DNA from: Brachionus koreanus
Lineage: Eukaryota; Rotifera; Eurotatoria; Ploima; Brachionidae
DNA length: 64,000 bases
Assembly (NCBI GenBank): GCA_016987375.1
Contig: PJRA01000313.1
Location: 1,686,478-1,750,477 of the forward strand
Direction of reading: 5' to 3'
The translations under genes were made by a program, and so were the position numbers. The stretch's first letter is position 1. Every line of letters begins with the position of its first letter. The notes under the pieces were generated by a model. The model saw only the letters and a program-made list of their open reading frames with translations, was not told where the DNA came from and did no database searches. This document shows positions 11,666 to 22,235 of the stretch, in pieces.

Positions 11666-12979
11666 ATGTCTTATAGAGACATAAAAAATTTTTGCGAAAT
11701 GACCCGAGTACTGGGATACCCGCGTTTGATATCAGTTGAAAATTTTCGTCAGCCAAATTTTCCGCTTTTAGCCGAGCTTTTAAAATGGCTTGTCAAACGC
11801 TATGATCCAACTGCTGACATACCGACCGAAATAGATACCGAATCAGACCGCATTTTGTTCATTAAAAGTGTTGCACAATTTATGGCTACTAAAGCTCATA
11901 TTAAGCTTAATACAAAAAAACTTTACCAAGCCGATGGTTATGTGGTAAAAGAGTTGCTAAAAATGACCTCGGTTTTGTACAATGCATTAAAGTACAATCA
12001 AGAAAATGAAAATGAAGATGAAAACTCAGACAGAAATTTGAATATACAATTCGACATTTCATCTCAAATCGGCGATCTTAGACGAGCCAGAGAACTAGCT
12101 TCAGAGATAACTATGAAGGGATCCAGCATTTTTGACTTACTTGGTCGTGAGGTTGATCTCAGAGATATGAGAACTTACACAATAAATAGAAATCTAGAAC
12201 TTTCAGATGTGGAAAGAGGGATTAGAGATGCGATAAAAGCTTGTCAACGTGAAGGTGAAAAAACAGCCACTATGCTCGACAATATTCATTTGGATGAAAA
12301 GAATTTAGATGAAAAAATAGAAAAAAAACGCGCTGATTTAGAAAAAAATCTTGGTCGATTGCGAACTCTTAAAGAAGTAAGACCCGCATTTATGGATGAA
12401 TATGAAGCACTCGAAAAAGAACTTGAGCACTTATATGAAGAATATTTGATCAAGTTTAGGACGCAATCTTATTTAGAACAGCAATTAGACGAGTACAATC
12501 AAAGTGAACAAGAAAAATTCGAAGAATCAGCTCGTCGAATGCAGCTTGCTAATAAAAAATTAAAAGAACAAGAAAAGGAAAGAAACGGCAATCCGTTTTT
12601 GGAAGATGATGAAATGCTTATTTCGGCTGATTCTGATCAAAGTGATGATCAAGGAGCCGTTCGTAAGCAAGATAGGATTTCCAAAAGTGCCATTAATGCA
12701 CGGGCTAGAAAACAGCAAATTCAAAATCAGAAAAATTTTGGCACAATGGATGCTGATTTGAGTGGCTCTGAGAATGACGATGATGATGATGATGAAGAGG
12801 ATGAAGATGATGATGATGAAGATGATGAAGATGAAGATGAAGACGAAGATGATGATGATGATCCAAACGATGAAGATGATGAAGATTTGCATATAAGTGG
12901 AGCAAATATGAAGAGTAATAAGAAGGGGAAAGTAATTCAGCGCAATGTTCCCTTTGATGATAATGATAGTGACTTCTAA
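11666..12979 (+). CDS. CLUAP1: Clusterin-associated protein 1 / IFT38 (IFT-B complex)
   Basis: Role: IFT-B subunit that works in anterograde intraflagellar transport and is needed for cilium assembly. The 437-aa protein matches the family over its whole length. The N-terminal calponin-like domain starts MSYRDIKNF and contains GYPRLIS, FMATKAHIKLNTKKLYQADG and ELLKMTSVLYNA. A long coiled coil (about 170-300) includes MDEYEALEKELE and TYLEQQL-like sequence (YLEQQLDEY). An extreme Asp/Glu tract (about 371-407) follows, and the family ending PFDDNDSDF. The CDS is intronless although its neighbours have introns. The acidic tract is encoded by a GAT/GAA trinucleotide array. Start at 11666: the upstream in-frame codon at 11660 is TTG. 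Confidence 0.97.
   Translation: MSYRDIKNFCEMTRVLGYPRLISVENFRQPNFPLLAELLKWLVKRYDPTADIPTEIDTESDRILFIKSVAQFMATKAHIKLNTKKLYQADGYVVKELLKMTSVLYNALKYNQENENEDENSDRNLNIQFDISSQIGDLRRARELASEITMKGSSIFDLLGREVDLRDMRTYTINRNLELSDVERGIRDAIKACQREGEKTATMLDNIHLDEKNLDEKIEKKRADLEKNLGRLRTLKEVRPAFMDEYEALEKELEHLYEEYLIKFRTQSYLEQQLDEYNQSEQEKFEESARRMQLANKKLKEQEKERNGNPFLEDDEMLISADSDQSDDQGAVRKQDRISKSAINARARKQQIQNQKNFGTMDADLSGSENDDDDDDEEDEDDDDEDDEDEDEDEDDDDDPNDEDDEDLHISGANMKSNKKGKVIQRNVPFDDNDSDF
12776..12886 (+). repeat. Coding (GAT)n/(GAA)n trinucleotide tract
   Basis: About 110 bp of nearly pure GAT/GAA/GAC codons encoding the acidic tail of CLUAP1. A slippage-prone microsatellite inside a gene. The same tract creates false His-rich and Ile/Phe-rich open frames on the minus strand. 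Confidence 0.85.
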
Positions 12980-14445
12980 AAAAATATTTGTTTGCTCTTT
13001 AGTCTATAATTTTGAGATTATGATCTTAAAAAGTTATATCTGTTTATTTAAAATGAATTATTAAAGAAAATCTTTTATTTTTAATATCAATTTTGATTGT
13101 AATTTTTATTTGTCTGTATCACATAAATTATCTGTATCAAGCATTAGCGTTTTTGCTAGCAATTTGTTTCCCTCAAAACGTCTTTTTTAAAAATTAAAAA
13201 TCTAAGCTGACTGATAATTTTCTTGGAATAAGTAGCTTAATATAGATTTATGAATGATCTTTAAAAAAACTACAGAAAAATAAGATCTTAAGTAAGTTGA
13301 CCATGGTAAACTCAAGTCCATCATGAAGATAAGCAAACCAAGCCTTTGAACGGACATCATCAATTCTTCATGCATCCCTATACTGTTATCTGGATGTTAA
13401 AAATAATAGCAAGACGTGCTATCGTATCATGTTCAACACCAAGCAAACAGATGCACACATCAACAATAAATGAAATATATGCATTCAAAAACCAAATTAT
13501 AACTTTTAATTATTAAATAGGATCAAAAATCAAAAACTTTGGAAGCAAAAAACTTAAATAATTAATTTAAAACTAAATTTTTTTTTTAATTTAAGATTGT
13601 TATTTTTTTTTTATTGCAAATTGAGTCAAATTTATTTCTACATTTTGAGTATCTTTTTACAGTTTTCTTTTTTTCACAATTTTCAGCTGAAAAAAATCGA
13701 ATTTTAATACAGATGAGTTTTTATTTTAATTGCGTAATCAATAAATTTTTTGCCTTTATTGATCACATAAATTATTCTTAGAATTAAATTTTAGAATATT
13801 TTATATAAATATTGTTAAATCGATGTATAGTACCCCAATTCATAAGTTGTAGTCAGACATGACAACTTTTAGTATAATAACTTCAGTCAGATTTAGTCAG
13901 TCTTAATGAATTTGATTTCTTGAGAAAAATTTTCATCATTAATTTATATAATCTTAGTTTAAATTTCAAAAAAAATAAAAATTAGAATTTCTGAGACTAA
14001 AAGTTATGATTTGGAGCTCTAAAGATGTTTTTTAATAAAAAAAAATAGGGAATTTTTTTTTAGATTTTCTTTGATTTACTCTTATTTGAAATTATTTTCC
14101 ATGTCTTTTCCCAAAGAAAACTTTTATTTGTGAAATTCTGATGTATGCAAATTACACGAAATTTTTTTTGATAAAATAATGACTGTGTAAAAATCTTTTT
14201 AACAATAAAAGTTTATTTTTTTGCTATATATTGAAGTTAAATTCTTTTATTTTTATTAAAAATAAATGATAAAAATGATAAATTTTTCATTAATTTTTAA
14301 CAATATAAACAATTACTTATAAAATAAATTTTAATAAAAAAATCAATAAGAAATCATTCATGTCGAGAAAATAGATAAATTATCTAAAATTAGCCTGGAA
14401 ACTTTACTATTCAATATTTTTATTTTTTATTTTTTTTCTATAAAC
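12980..14445. other. Intergenic region between convergent CLUAP1 and ZDHHC genes
   Basis: Contains both 3' UTR regions. Bases about 13290-13470 are less AT-rich and have a short plus-strand open frame with Cys and Tyr, but no recognisable family; it may be a decayed transposon piece. The rest is AT-rich. Confidence 0.45.
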
Positions 14446-16929
14446 TTAGTCCAATTCAATCTCATAGTGATTATTTGGATTTTCTTTTGGTAATAAGTTT
14501 TGACTATTTGAATTTTTATTAAAATTGTCTCTTGGATATGCTTCGTAGCCCATTGCAATCGGACTTTGTTTAGACATTATTGTCTGATTATATTCATTTT
14601 GTTGTTTAAAATAAAGCTCCAAATTAGAATCGCAAGAATCGAATAAGAATATGAATAAGTTCTCTAAGCGATACATTAAAGCCGATAGAGCTGTTTGCAT
14701 TCGTTTATGACTTTCGACGAAAAAGGCAGGTGGTCTTATCTGAGTGGTGTATCCTAGTGTAACATATCTTATTTGAAGCATGAGCAAAAATAAAAGCATC
14801 AAAATAATAAATGTGCTTGTGATAGCCAATACAGCGCACCATATATGAGGTGCTGAGGAAAAAAGCACATAAATCATGTCTATTCTATCTTCATAATTTT
14901 TATCTCTATTTTCTTTCATCAAGAGCTCACTGTACAATTGACAATAAGTAAGAAATACCCAAACAAAGTCGCCCAAACAACACATAGAAAGAATAATTAG
15001 GAGAACAAAATTTCTATGATTTTTTAGGCCTACACATTTTCCAATGAACAGACAATGGTGATCGAATTTACTTATACAGCATTCACAAAGCTTGCAGTGC
15101 CGAGTCGGCACTGCTTGGACTATTAAGCAAGATTCGCAGAAAAATAATTGTGGCAACTTTATTGGATTCTCAAGTGTTGGAGCAAAAATTGGTGGATCAG
15201 TAAGCCATTCAATTGAGTCTTTTCCTCCTTTTGGATCTTCGGCGTTTAATATTAACAAATCTCTTAGTTCGTATGGAGTACCATCGGGTTTTTTGTAATT
15301 TTCTTTACAAATTCCTATGTTATTTAAAAAATTAATTAATCCTTTTTTCAACTGGGTTTTTTCTATTATTACCTGGATCTGATCTTAGTATACGATAAAA
15401 GACCAAGTTTTGGTAAAAAGACAAAACCAATTTGGCCAACTCATTCAAACTATACATGTTATTGTCTAAAATTTTTTTGAATATTATTTTTGTTTTCATT
15501 TAAATATTTTTGAATTTTACAATTTTCCAAGTAAAAATAAAATGTCGAATAATTATTTAGAAACATGGCAAAGAGAAGACCAACATGAAATGGGTTTTGG
15601 TATCCGCTAATATGAGTACATCTATGTCTTTGACGAACCATTACGTAAACTAAGAGAAACAATGATGAATAGCCAACCAGACCTTTCCAAATACTCATCT
15701 CATTTGGATATATGACAAATGTATTTATTAGAAATGGTATAATAAAAATAAGAAAAACGGCAAACATTCTCGAATACCAATCTAAATTCATTTTAAAACT
15801 ATCGTCCCAATTAAAAAAAAAAGTTCCTTTTTTAATTTTCAACAAAGATGTCCTTGAATATTTATCATCTGTACTACTCTTTAATAAAAACTTATTAGTC
15901 TTCGCTTCAAGTCTGAGCCAGTCTCGAATTTTTTTAAATCTTAAAAAAAAATAGTTTTAAGAAAAAAACTCTCCTGATAAAAGCCTACTGTAGTCCTTTT
16001 TCATTTCTTATCATATCATATGGTGTTTGATTTTGGTTGTTCATCACTCCAATAAGTTTGGCACATTTACCATTATTTTGTTTGGTAAGCATCCAACAAA
16101 TTCTTGCCAATCCACATTTAGCGGCTAAAAAATACGAAAAATTTTTACAATCAATTTAAATCTCAAGCCTTGAATATCAACCCATATGAAGACAAGTGTT
16201 TCCATTAAAGTCCTGAAGATAATAATCCATATCACCTCGCTTTTGCAAAAATATTATAAGATCCGAAAAGCCGCAAGCACATGCAATATGTAAAGCATTC
16301 TGTTTAAATTGGTCCAAATCATTGAAATTGCAGATAGCATGGTACTTTTCAAAATAGTACAGCAAAATACTATTAAATTTAAATAATATTTTATTTTCTA
16401 GATATAAAACAAAATTACACTTTTCCTGTATAGGCACACCAGTGAACAAGACTGCGATTGTAAACATCCCTATGAGAAAGGTCAGCCCCATGTTTGATCA
16501 CAAGCTCTATGGTATATAGATTACAATTTCTTGGTAATAATATTTATTTTCATTAAAAAAAAACAATAAAATATTTCTATTTTTTTACTTAATGCAAATG
16601 AAAAGAGAACTTTCACCAAGACTAGCTGTGGAATTTACATCAGCCCCGCATTTGGTCAGCAAGTGTTCAATTAGATCAAGCTCGTTTTTTATGCACATCC
16701 AATGCAAAGCCGTGTATCCACCTAGAGATCCTTTTTTGTTAACGTAACTTGCATTTTCTGGACTAGAGAGAGCTTCGCAAATAGTTCTACACTGTTGAGA
16801 AGTTAAATTTTGTAGACAATCGGGAAAGAATTCAGTTTTAATCAAAACAGTTGGATCAAAATTCTTAACTCCCATCATTAGGGCTAATTGCTGCATTCTC
16901 TCAGCTTGGTTACTTGTCTCCAAAGCCAT
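14446..16929 (-). CDS. ZDHHC17: Ankyrin-repeat DHHC palmitoyltransferase (ZDHHC17/13, HIP14-like)
   Basis: Role: S-acylates cysteines of membrane and vesicle proteins, at Golgi and endosomal membranes. Exons (minus) 16929-16589, 16529-16419, 16369-16182, 16124-15989, 15939-15521, 15465-15373 and 15314-14446 are phase-consistent and give 718 aa. Residues about 60-250 hold ankyrin repeats (GGYTALHWMCIKNELDLIEHL, split here as GGYTALHWM; GADLSHRD; NALHIACACGFSDLI). Hydrophobic membrane segments follow. SDPGI (427-431) is the DPG motif next to TM4. The Cys-rich domain (489-527) has CESC, RHCKLCECC and catalytic DHHC (514-517), then NHRNF, two more membrane segments and a polar tail. Vertebrate ZDHHC17 is 632 aa; the excess is mostly at the C-terminus. 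DHHC, rather than DQHC, argues for ZDHHC17 over ZDHHC13. The open frame just before exon 7 (MKKGLINF) is intronic. Confidence 0.9.
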
Positions 16930-18160
16930 TCAAAAATCTAAAAATCTAAAAATTTATAATTTACTAAAATTAATCATAAAATTCTATTAGAATAATTTAT
17001 ATTGAAAATTGCTTCAACTATAAAATAGCAAACAATCAAAATTTAACTTACTTAAAAACAAATGAAAAAGTTTGATCAGTAGAATGGTAGATATTTAGTT
17101 TTTATGGTTGCTTCTATAATTTTAAATTAAATCTAAAAATATTACTGAAATAAAAAAAATCTATTTTACATTTGATCTTTTTTTTTTTAAATGGTATTTC
17201 AAAAATATTTGATGATTATTTTTATGATGATACTCGTCTTAATTATGATATTTTTTAAATCGTTCCTTTTTTTTCAAATTTTGAATAAAATCAATTTTCT
17301 TATCATTCAAATTAAATTTACAATGTAATATTTTATTTACGCAAATTTTTACCAATACTCATTCAGCATAATTTTTTTATATGCCGAAAAATAAAATCAA
17401 AAATTTATATTAATTATTTATTTTGTTTAAAGTTAAGGTAGCTAACGTAATAGAGAAACTTAATTTTAAAAAGCATAATTAACATTTGAAAATTTATTTT
17501 ATAAATCTGGAAATATTTAAAAAATAAATAAAATTTTAATTTTTATTTCTTTTAACTAACTTATGAGACTAAAGTCATATTTGAAAATGAAAATTGTTTT
17601 TAATTTTTCTTGGTTTCATGAAAAAACAAAATCTAATCATTGAGCATAATTTTCACCCGATTGACTGATTTTGGTTTAAAAATTTTCCCAAAGAATGAAT
17701 AAAGTTAAAAAAAAAACTTAGATCAAATCTAAATAGACAACTAAATTAAATTTTTTTGAAAAAAAATATTTAATTTTTATTTCCATTTGAAATAGAAAGA
17801 GATTAAAACGAAAAATAAATCCAAACCTCATATGACAGGAGCTAGCTATTAGATTTATCAATATCAAAAATATTTTCTTTAGGTGTTAGTTTTTTTTTGT
17901 TTTTTTCATGTTATCTATGCGTAACATCCAAGAAACTAGAAAAAATAGAAAATAATTTAAAAACCAATATTTCTAGATATTAACCCAAAAAATTCATAAA
18001 AATTTGGACCTAATTTGATCACAATATCACAATTTAAAATCAAAATGAAGCGTCAAAATATTTTTTTGAAATTTTATTTTAATATCTACTATTATATTGT
18101 TAATTTTTAATGGAAATTTTATTACAATTTTTGACACAAAAATGCTAAATTGGAAATTTT
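16930..18160. other. Intergenic region between NOL9 and ZDHHC17-like genes
   Basis: AT-rich; presumably 3' UTR of NOL9 at its left in gene direction (AATAAA-type hexamers just below 18161) and the promoter of the ZDHHC gene above 16929. No other gene seen. Confidence 0.45.
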
Positions 18161-20874
18161 TCAAATTTTTTTGCTCACTGATTGATGAATTAGATATTTT
18201 CGCTGAATTGGCTCATTTGATATTTGATTAGAACTTGAGTTCTGTAATTCATTAGCTAAAGTCAAATAAGGACTTGGTGAAGTACAATCTTGTTCGTAAA
18301 AAAACTCTAGTGGAAGATTTAGCATTCCCTTGCAAAGTAAATTAACCTCATTGAGTACATCCAAAGGTTCGGGAGTCAAAATGTAAAACTCTTTGGTCTC
18401 AATGTTTATTGCTCTTAGAATTCCTTATTTAAAAATAAATAAATTATGTTTTTAGCCAAAGTTTTGACCTACCAAACCCTAGACATTTTATGTCTACATG
18501 ATCTTCAAAAAGATTTAGATAACCTGGTAGCTCTTGGTTGTCATCTTTTGTTTTTATCTTTAATTTAAAAATCAAGCCATTATTTAAAATTAAGAAAAAA
18601 TAAATATTACAAATTTTTTATCCACACTTGCCAAGCATACAAGTGATGCATTGAAAACTCTAAGTAGCTGATCATATTCTACTCTAGAATGGCTAACATG
18701 AAGAGCCAATTTAGACCACGAAATTCTATAAGGCCTCAAACTATGAATAGATTTGAAATAAACTTCAGATTGATTCAACTTTGAAAAATAAGCTAGTATA
18801 GCTAAGTTTCGTTGATCCTTAGCTGATAAGCGTTTTTGAGGTGGATGCTTATTGAACTTGGAATTTTTACATGGAACATTTGATTTTAAAACTATTAATT
18901 TATAAGAAATATTTTTATGGATAAATTCATGTTCTATATCTTTATCATCAAATCGTTTGCTTGCCGGCCAGCCATCACAATTTTTCAGCCATTCTTCATC
19001 AAGAACAGGCATGTTCTTATTTGCCTCAATTGGATGGTTAATTTGAATTAAATGAGATGGTTTGAATAAAAGAATGCTTTCTTTGAGAAGACATAAACCG
19101 AGACCATGATTCCATCCCATGGTGTTGATTACTAATGGTATTTTCAAGCTAAGTCTTGATTTTAAATCAACAAATTCATCGTAGCACTTTCTCAAGTAGT
19201 GTAAATAAGCTCCTGGAACATCATTTGGGGACAAATAGCCCAAAAAAAAACATTTTTTATTCGAGCCATTGTGACTTATATGAGTATGTGGAGGTCCTTA
19301 ATTTAAAAATTAACAAATTTTTTTCTAGTATCTATGAGTTATTACCAAATAATGGTTCTGTAATCAATGAAAAGCTCAAACAACTTGCCAATGTAAATTC
19401 GCATTGTCCTGGATCACAATCTATATAGGCAACATACTGAAATCTTAATATTTGTTTTTTTGTTAAAATAATCAATTACTGATTAACAAAATGACTAAAA
19501 AATACTTATTAAATAACGAGTTTATCAAATAACGAAGAAATGTTGATTTTCCGACATCTTTGCCGCCACAAGGCATAACAACTGGGCCTAAAAAAGTTCA
19601 AATTTAATTATTACACCCAAAAAATGCTATTTTCGAATTTAATTTTGGCTTTAAATTTGGAATTGTAAAGATTATATTTCAATTTTTTTCAGAATATTTC
19701 ACTTAAAAATTTTTTTAAATTCTTTACAAAAATTACGATAAAAATTCTGCTTCTTTTTAAACTCTTAGATACTATACCTAAGTGACTTTTTTTTTCAATA
19801 GAAAAATAAAAGAAGTTTTAACTGATTTTTTTCAAAATGAAAGCAATTATTTTGATGGTAAATTTTTAAGATTTTCTTTCTAAAGCTATCTAATATGCTT
19901 GTTTGATAAAGATTTAATTAGGTAATTTAAATTTTATAAGTTATTTAAAGAATTATTGGTCTACCCTCTATGTTTAGTTCACTATCCATAATGATTTCTT
20001 GAATCACTTCCTTTTCATTGTCATTTTCTATGTGAATAGCATTAAAATTCTGTTCAGGAATCGGAAAAATGCCGAATTTGCTCATCAAATGATGCATTGA
20101 TTGATTTTCAACTACTAACTCTAATGAATTCACATTACTTTGATAAATAGATTTAAAATTGTCAAAATGACTAATGTAATTGCACAACTGCGATTTAAGA
20201 GGCCGGATTGCGATTAAAGAGCTTGTTTGATTGCTAAAGTTAGTTTTTATTAAAAAATTCCTAAAACTTTCTTCAATAGAACTGTCAATAAAAATTTGAA
20301 AATGACTTTGAATTCTGTATAAAATTTGCTGGTAAGTTAAACCAAAGCTTGGATTATTGTCTTGCTTATTTAAGACGGTCAAAAAGGAATTTGATTCAGG
20401 TGAAAAAAGATCAAGCCATTTGTCATTTTTATCATTAGCCTCAAAACCATTTATTTGTATGCATCCGCTTAAGAGATTTATTGAACATCGGCCTTTGAAT
20501 GAAAAACTATTTTTACCAAAATCTGAATTTGGTTCTAAGCAAATTATGATCATGCCAAAATTGGCAAGATGGGAAAATATATTCTCACAATCAAATGAAT
20601 TAATTCCGATAAACGCATCTGATACATTCGTTTCTTTTTTTTCTTGATTTTCATCTGACTCTATTCTTGTCGATAAAAAATTCTGATCAATTAATTTCGG
20701 CTTTTTTATTTGAACTTCATCTCCTGTATTTTGAGGTTGGATAAATTCAGAATAAACTTGGCATATTTTCAAATCATTTGGCTGAGATTTAAAATTTGAC
20801 TTATTTAAATTAGAGGACTTAGTCGAGTTTAAACTTTTTGTTAAGCTACCGTAAAAATCAATTTCTTCATTCAT
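18161..20874 (-). CDS. NOL9: Polynucleotide 5'-hydroxyl kinase NOL9 (Grc3 family)
   Basis: Role: nucleolar kinase that phosphorylates RNA 5'-OH ends during ITS2 processing of pre-rRNA. Exons (minus) 20874-19965, 19587-19506, 19443-19346, 19296-18611, 18557-18473 and 18423-18161 give 707 aa (human about 702). Walker A PCGGKDVGKST (309-319) is followed by YIDCDPGQCEF (the family Walker B-like and lid region), GPPHTH, VINTMGWNHGLG, and the C-terminal LGFGILRAI and YILTPEP motifs. The N-terminal 300 residues are poorly conserved, as in other NOL9 proteins. Intron 1 is unusually long (377 nt); its donor GTAGAC is the only phase-compatible one I found near the end of exon 1, so that junction is less sure. 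The exon 2/3 junction has an alternative donor a few bases on. Confidence 0.92.
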
Positions 20875-21074
20875 TTTTTTTCAAATAATTTTTAAATTTA
20901 CTTTGCATAACTATTTAGTTGTATAAAACTTAATTAGAAGAAAAAAATTCAAATTGCATTCCTATCATTTCATTTACATCAGGTTTAGATATAAATTAAA
21001 TTTTATTATTGTATTTCTCCAAATGAAAGAAAGTTCTATTATAAAAGTGTTCTTTTTTAAAACAGTTTAGTCTA

Positions 21075-21200
21075 AAAAAGTGACTCAAATAAAAGGAATA
21101 TTTTGACTCAAATACTAGCAAGTTTCTTCTATTTGTGGTTACTTGTATTTGAGGAAATAAGGTAAATATTTTTTTGATGCTCGAATAAATCCAGATATTT
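21075..21200 (-). repeat. Dispersed repeat, copy 1 (protein-like on minus strand)
   Basis: Shares about 100 bp with 51565-51680, including AATACTAGCAAGTTT and TTCTATTTGT plus a following GTTACTTGT. Read on the minus strand, both copies encode a similar peptide containing QVTTNR, NLLVF and a Ser/Tyr-Leu-Ser segment, and the indels between them preserve the frame. The core can also fold: CTCAAATAC near 21105 pairs with GTATTTGAG near 21145. Either a short transposon family or a relic of a coding element; the family is not recognised. Confidence 0.6.
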
Positions 21201-21682
21201 TCTTGAAAATCTCCGGGTGATCTTGAATGAATCAAAATTTCAGACTAAAGACTTTCGCATACTAAAGTAATATTTTTAAATTTTATTTTATGCTTGCCGT
21301 TATTTTAATTCAATCGGCTATAGCTTTCATTAAAACTAATGTTTATGTTTTTTGATACCTCATCCTTTATCAATATCATTTTTTTGACTGACTTGACATT
21401 TTAAGCTTTATTTATATAGATTTTTTTTTAAAATTAATATCACATTAAAGTATCAATTTTAAAAGAATTTTTTTTTAAGTTAAAAAAAAAGTTATCAATT
21501 AAAGAGATTCGAATCAAGGATTAACAATAAAAATAAATTTAATAAATATTTTGAATAAAAAGAGTTAAAAAATTTTTTTAAAATTTTTATTGATTTTTAG
21601 TCAAAAAATATAAATCAATCTTAAAATATATAAGATAAAATTATCTAATGTTAAAAGCACAAAGCTGGTTGAAAATAAGCTA

Positions 21683-21735
21683 TTACTAATAATAATAATA
21701 ACTAAATACTAATAATAACTAATAAAAATAAAATT
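21683..21735 (+). repeat. AAT-rich microsatellite
   Basis: Tandem ACTAAT/AATAAT units, imperfect, in intergenic DNA. Simple repeat only. Confidence 0.7.
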
Positions 21736-22235
21736 AAATATTTTCAAAATCCAATTTACAAATTAAGTTGAAATTTTGAAAATTTTATGTACATTAAAAC
21801 AAGACCTGAAGATAGACCTTTTATGATTTTATCATTAAGTGCAAGAAAAAAGTTTAAGGGCCAGAAATAGGTTTTAAAACATAAACGGTATATTAAAATT
21901 ATACTTTACAGGGGAAAATGGTTTATTCCTCGTTTAACTAAGCTCAAACGAGAACCTTTCAAATTTGATTAAAACATATGTTTTAAATGTTTTTTCTCTC
22001 AAAGAAGTGAAAAATTCCAAAGGAATAATAACTTCTTATTTAATAAATAAAAAATATGACTCGTAAGATATAAACAAAAAATCATTCTGAAGTCTTAGTT
22101 ATCAGTCTTATAAAATTAACTAATCTAGTCTAATAGAAAGTAATTTATTTTCTGAATTGAAAAATTTAAAAAAATTCGATTCTGAAGAAAATAACAAAAT
22201 TAACAATCGAAAAATAATTTGAATACAAGCTGAAT

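Larger units (their letters stand above)
20875..22235. other. Intergenic region with dispersed repeat and AAT microsatellite
   Basis: No intact gene. It holds copy 1 of a repeat also found near 51.6 kb and an (AAT/ACTAAT)n stretch near 21683-21735. The rest is AT-rich. Confidence 0.5.

Noticed and set aside
12560..12905. Minus-strand Ile/Phe-rich and His-rich open frames opposite CLUAP1
   Set aside because: Shadows of the GAT/GAA acidic tract of a clearly recognised plus-strand gene.
13290..13470. Balanced-composition patch considered as a transposase or RT fragment
   Set aside because: No frame shows a recognisable motif; kept only as a remark on the intergenic stretch.
15320..15361. Apparent frameshift between SDPG and the DHHC exon, with a TTG-started frame reading MKKGLINFLNN
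   Set aside because: A 58-nt intron from GTAATA (15372) to ACATAG (15315) joins SDPG to ICKENYKK in phase and gives the family-typical DPGI. No frameshift is needed.
16177..16491. Minus ORF starting MGLTFLIGMFTIAVLF as a membrane protein
   Set aside because: Its first part is the ankyrin exon of the ZDHHC gene in the wrong frame plus intron; only the C-terminal part is a real exon.
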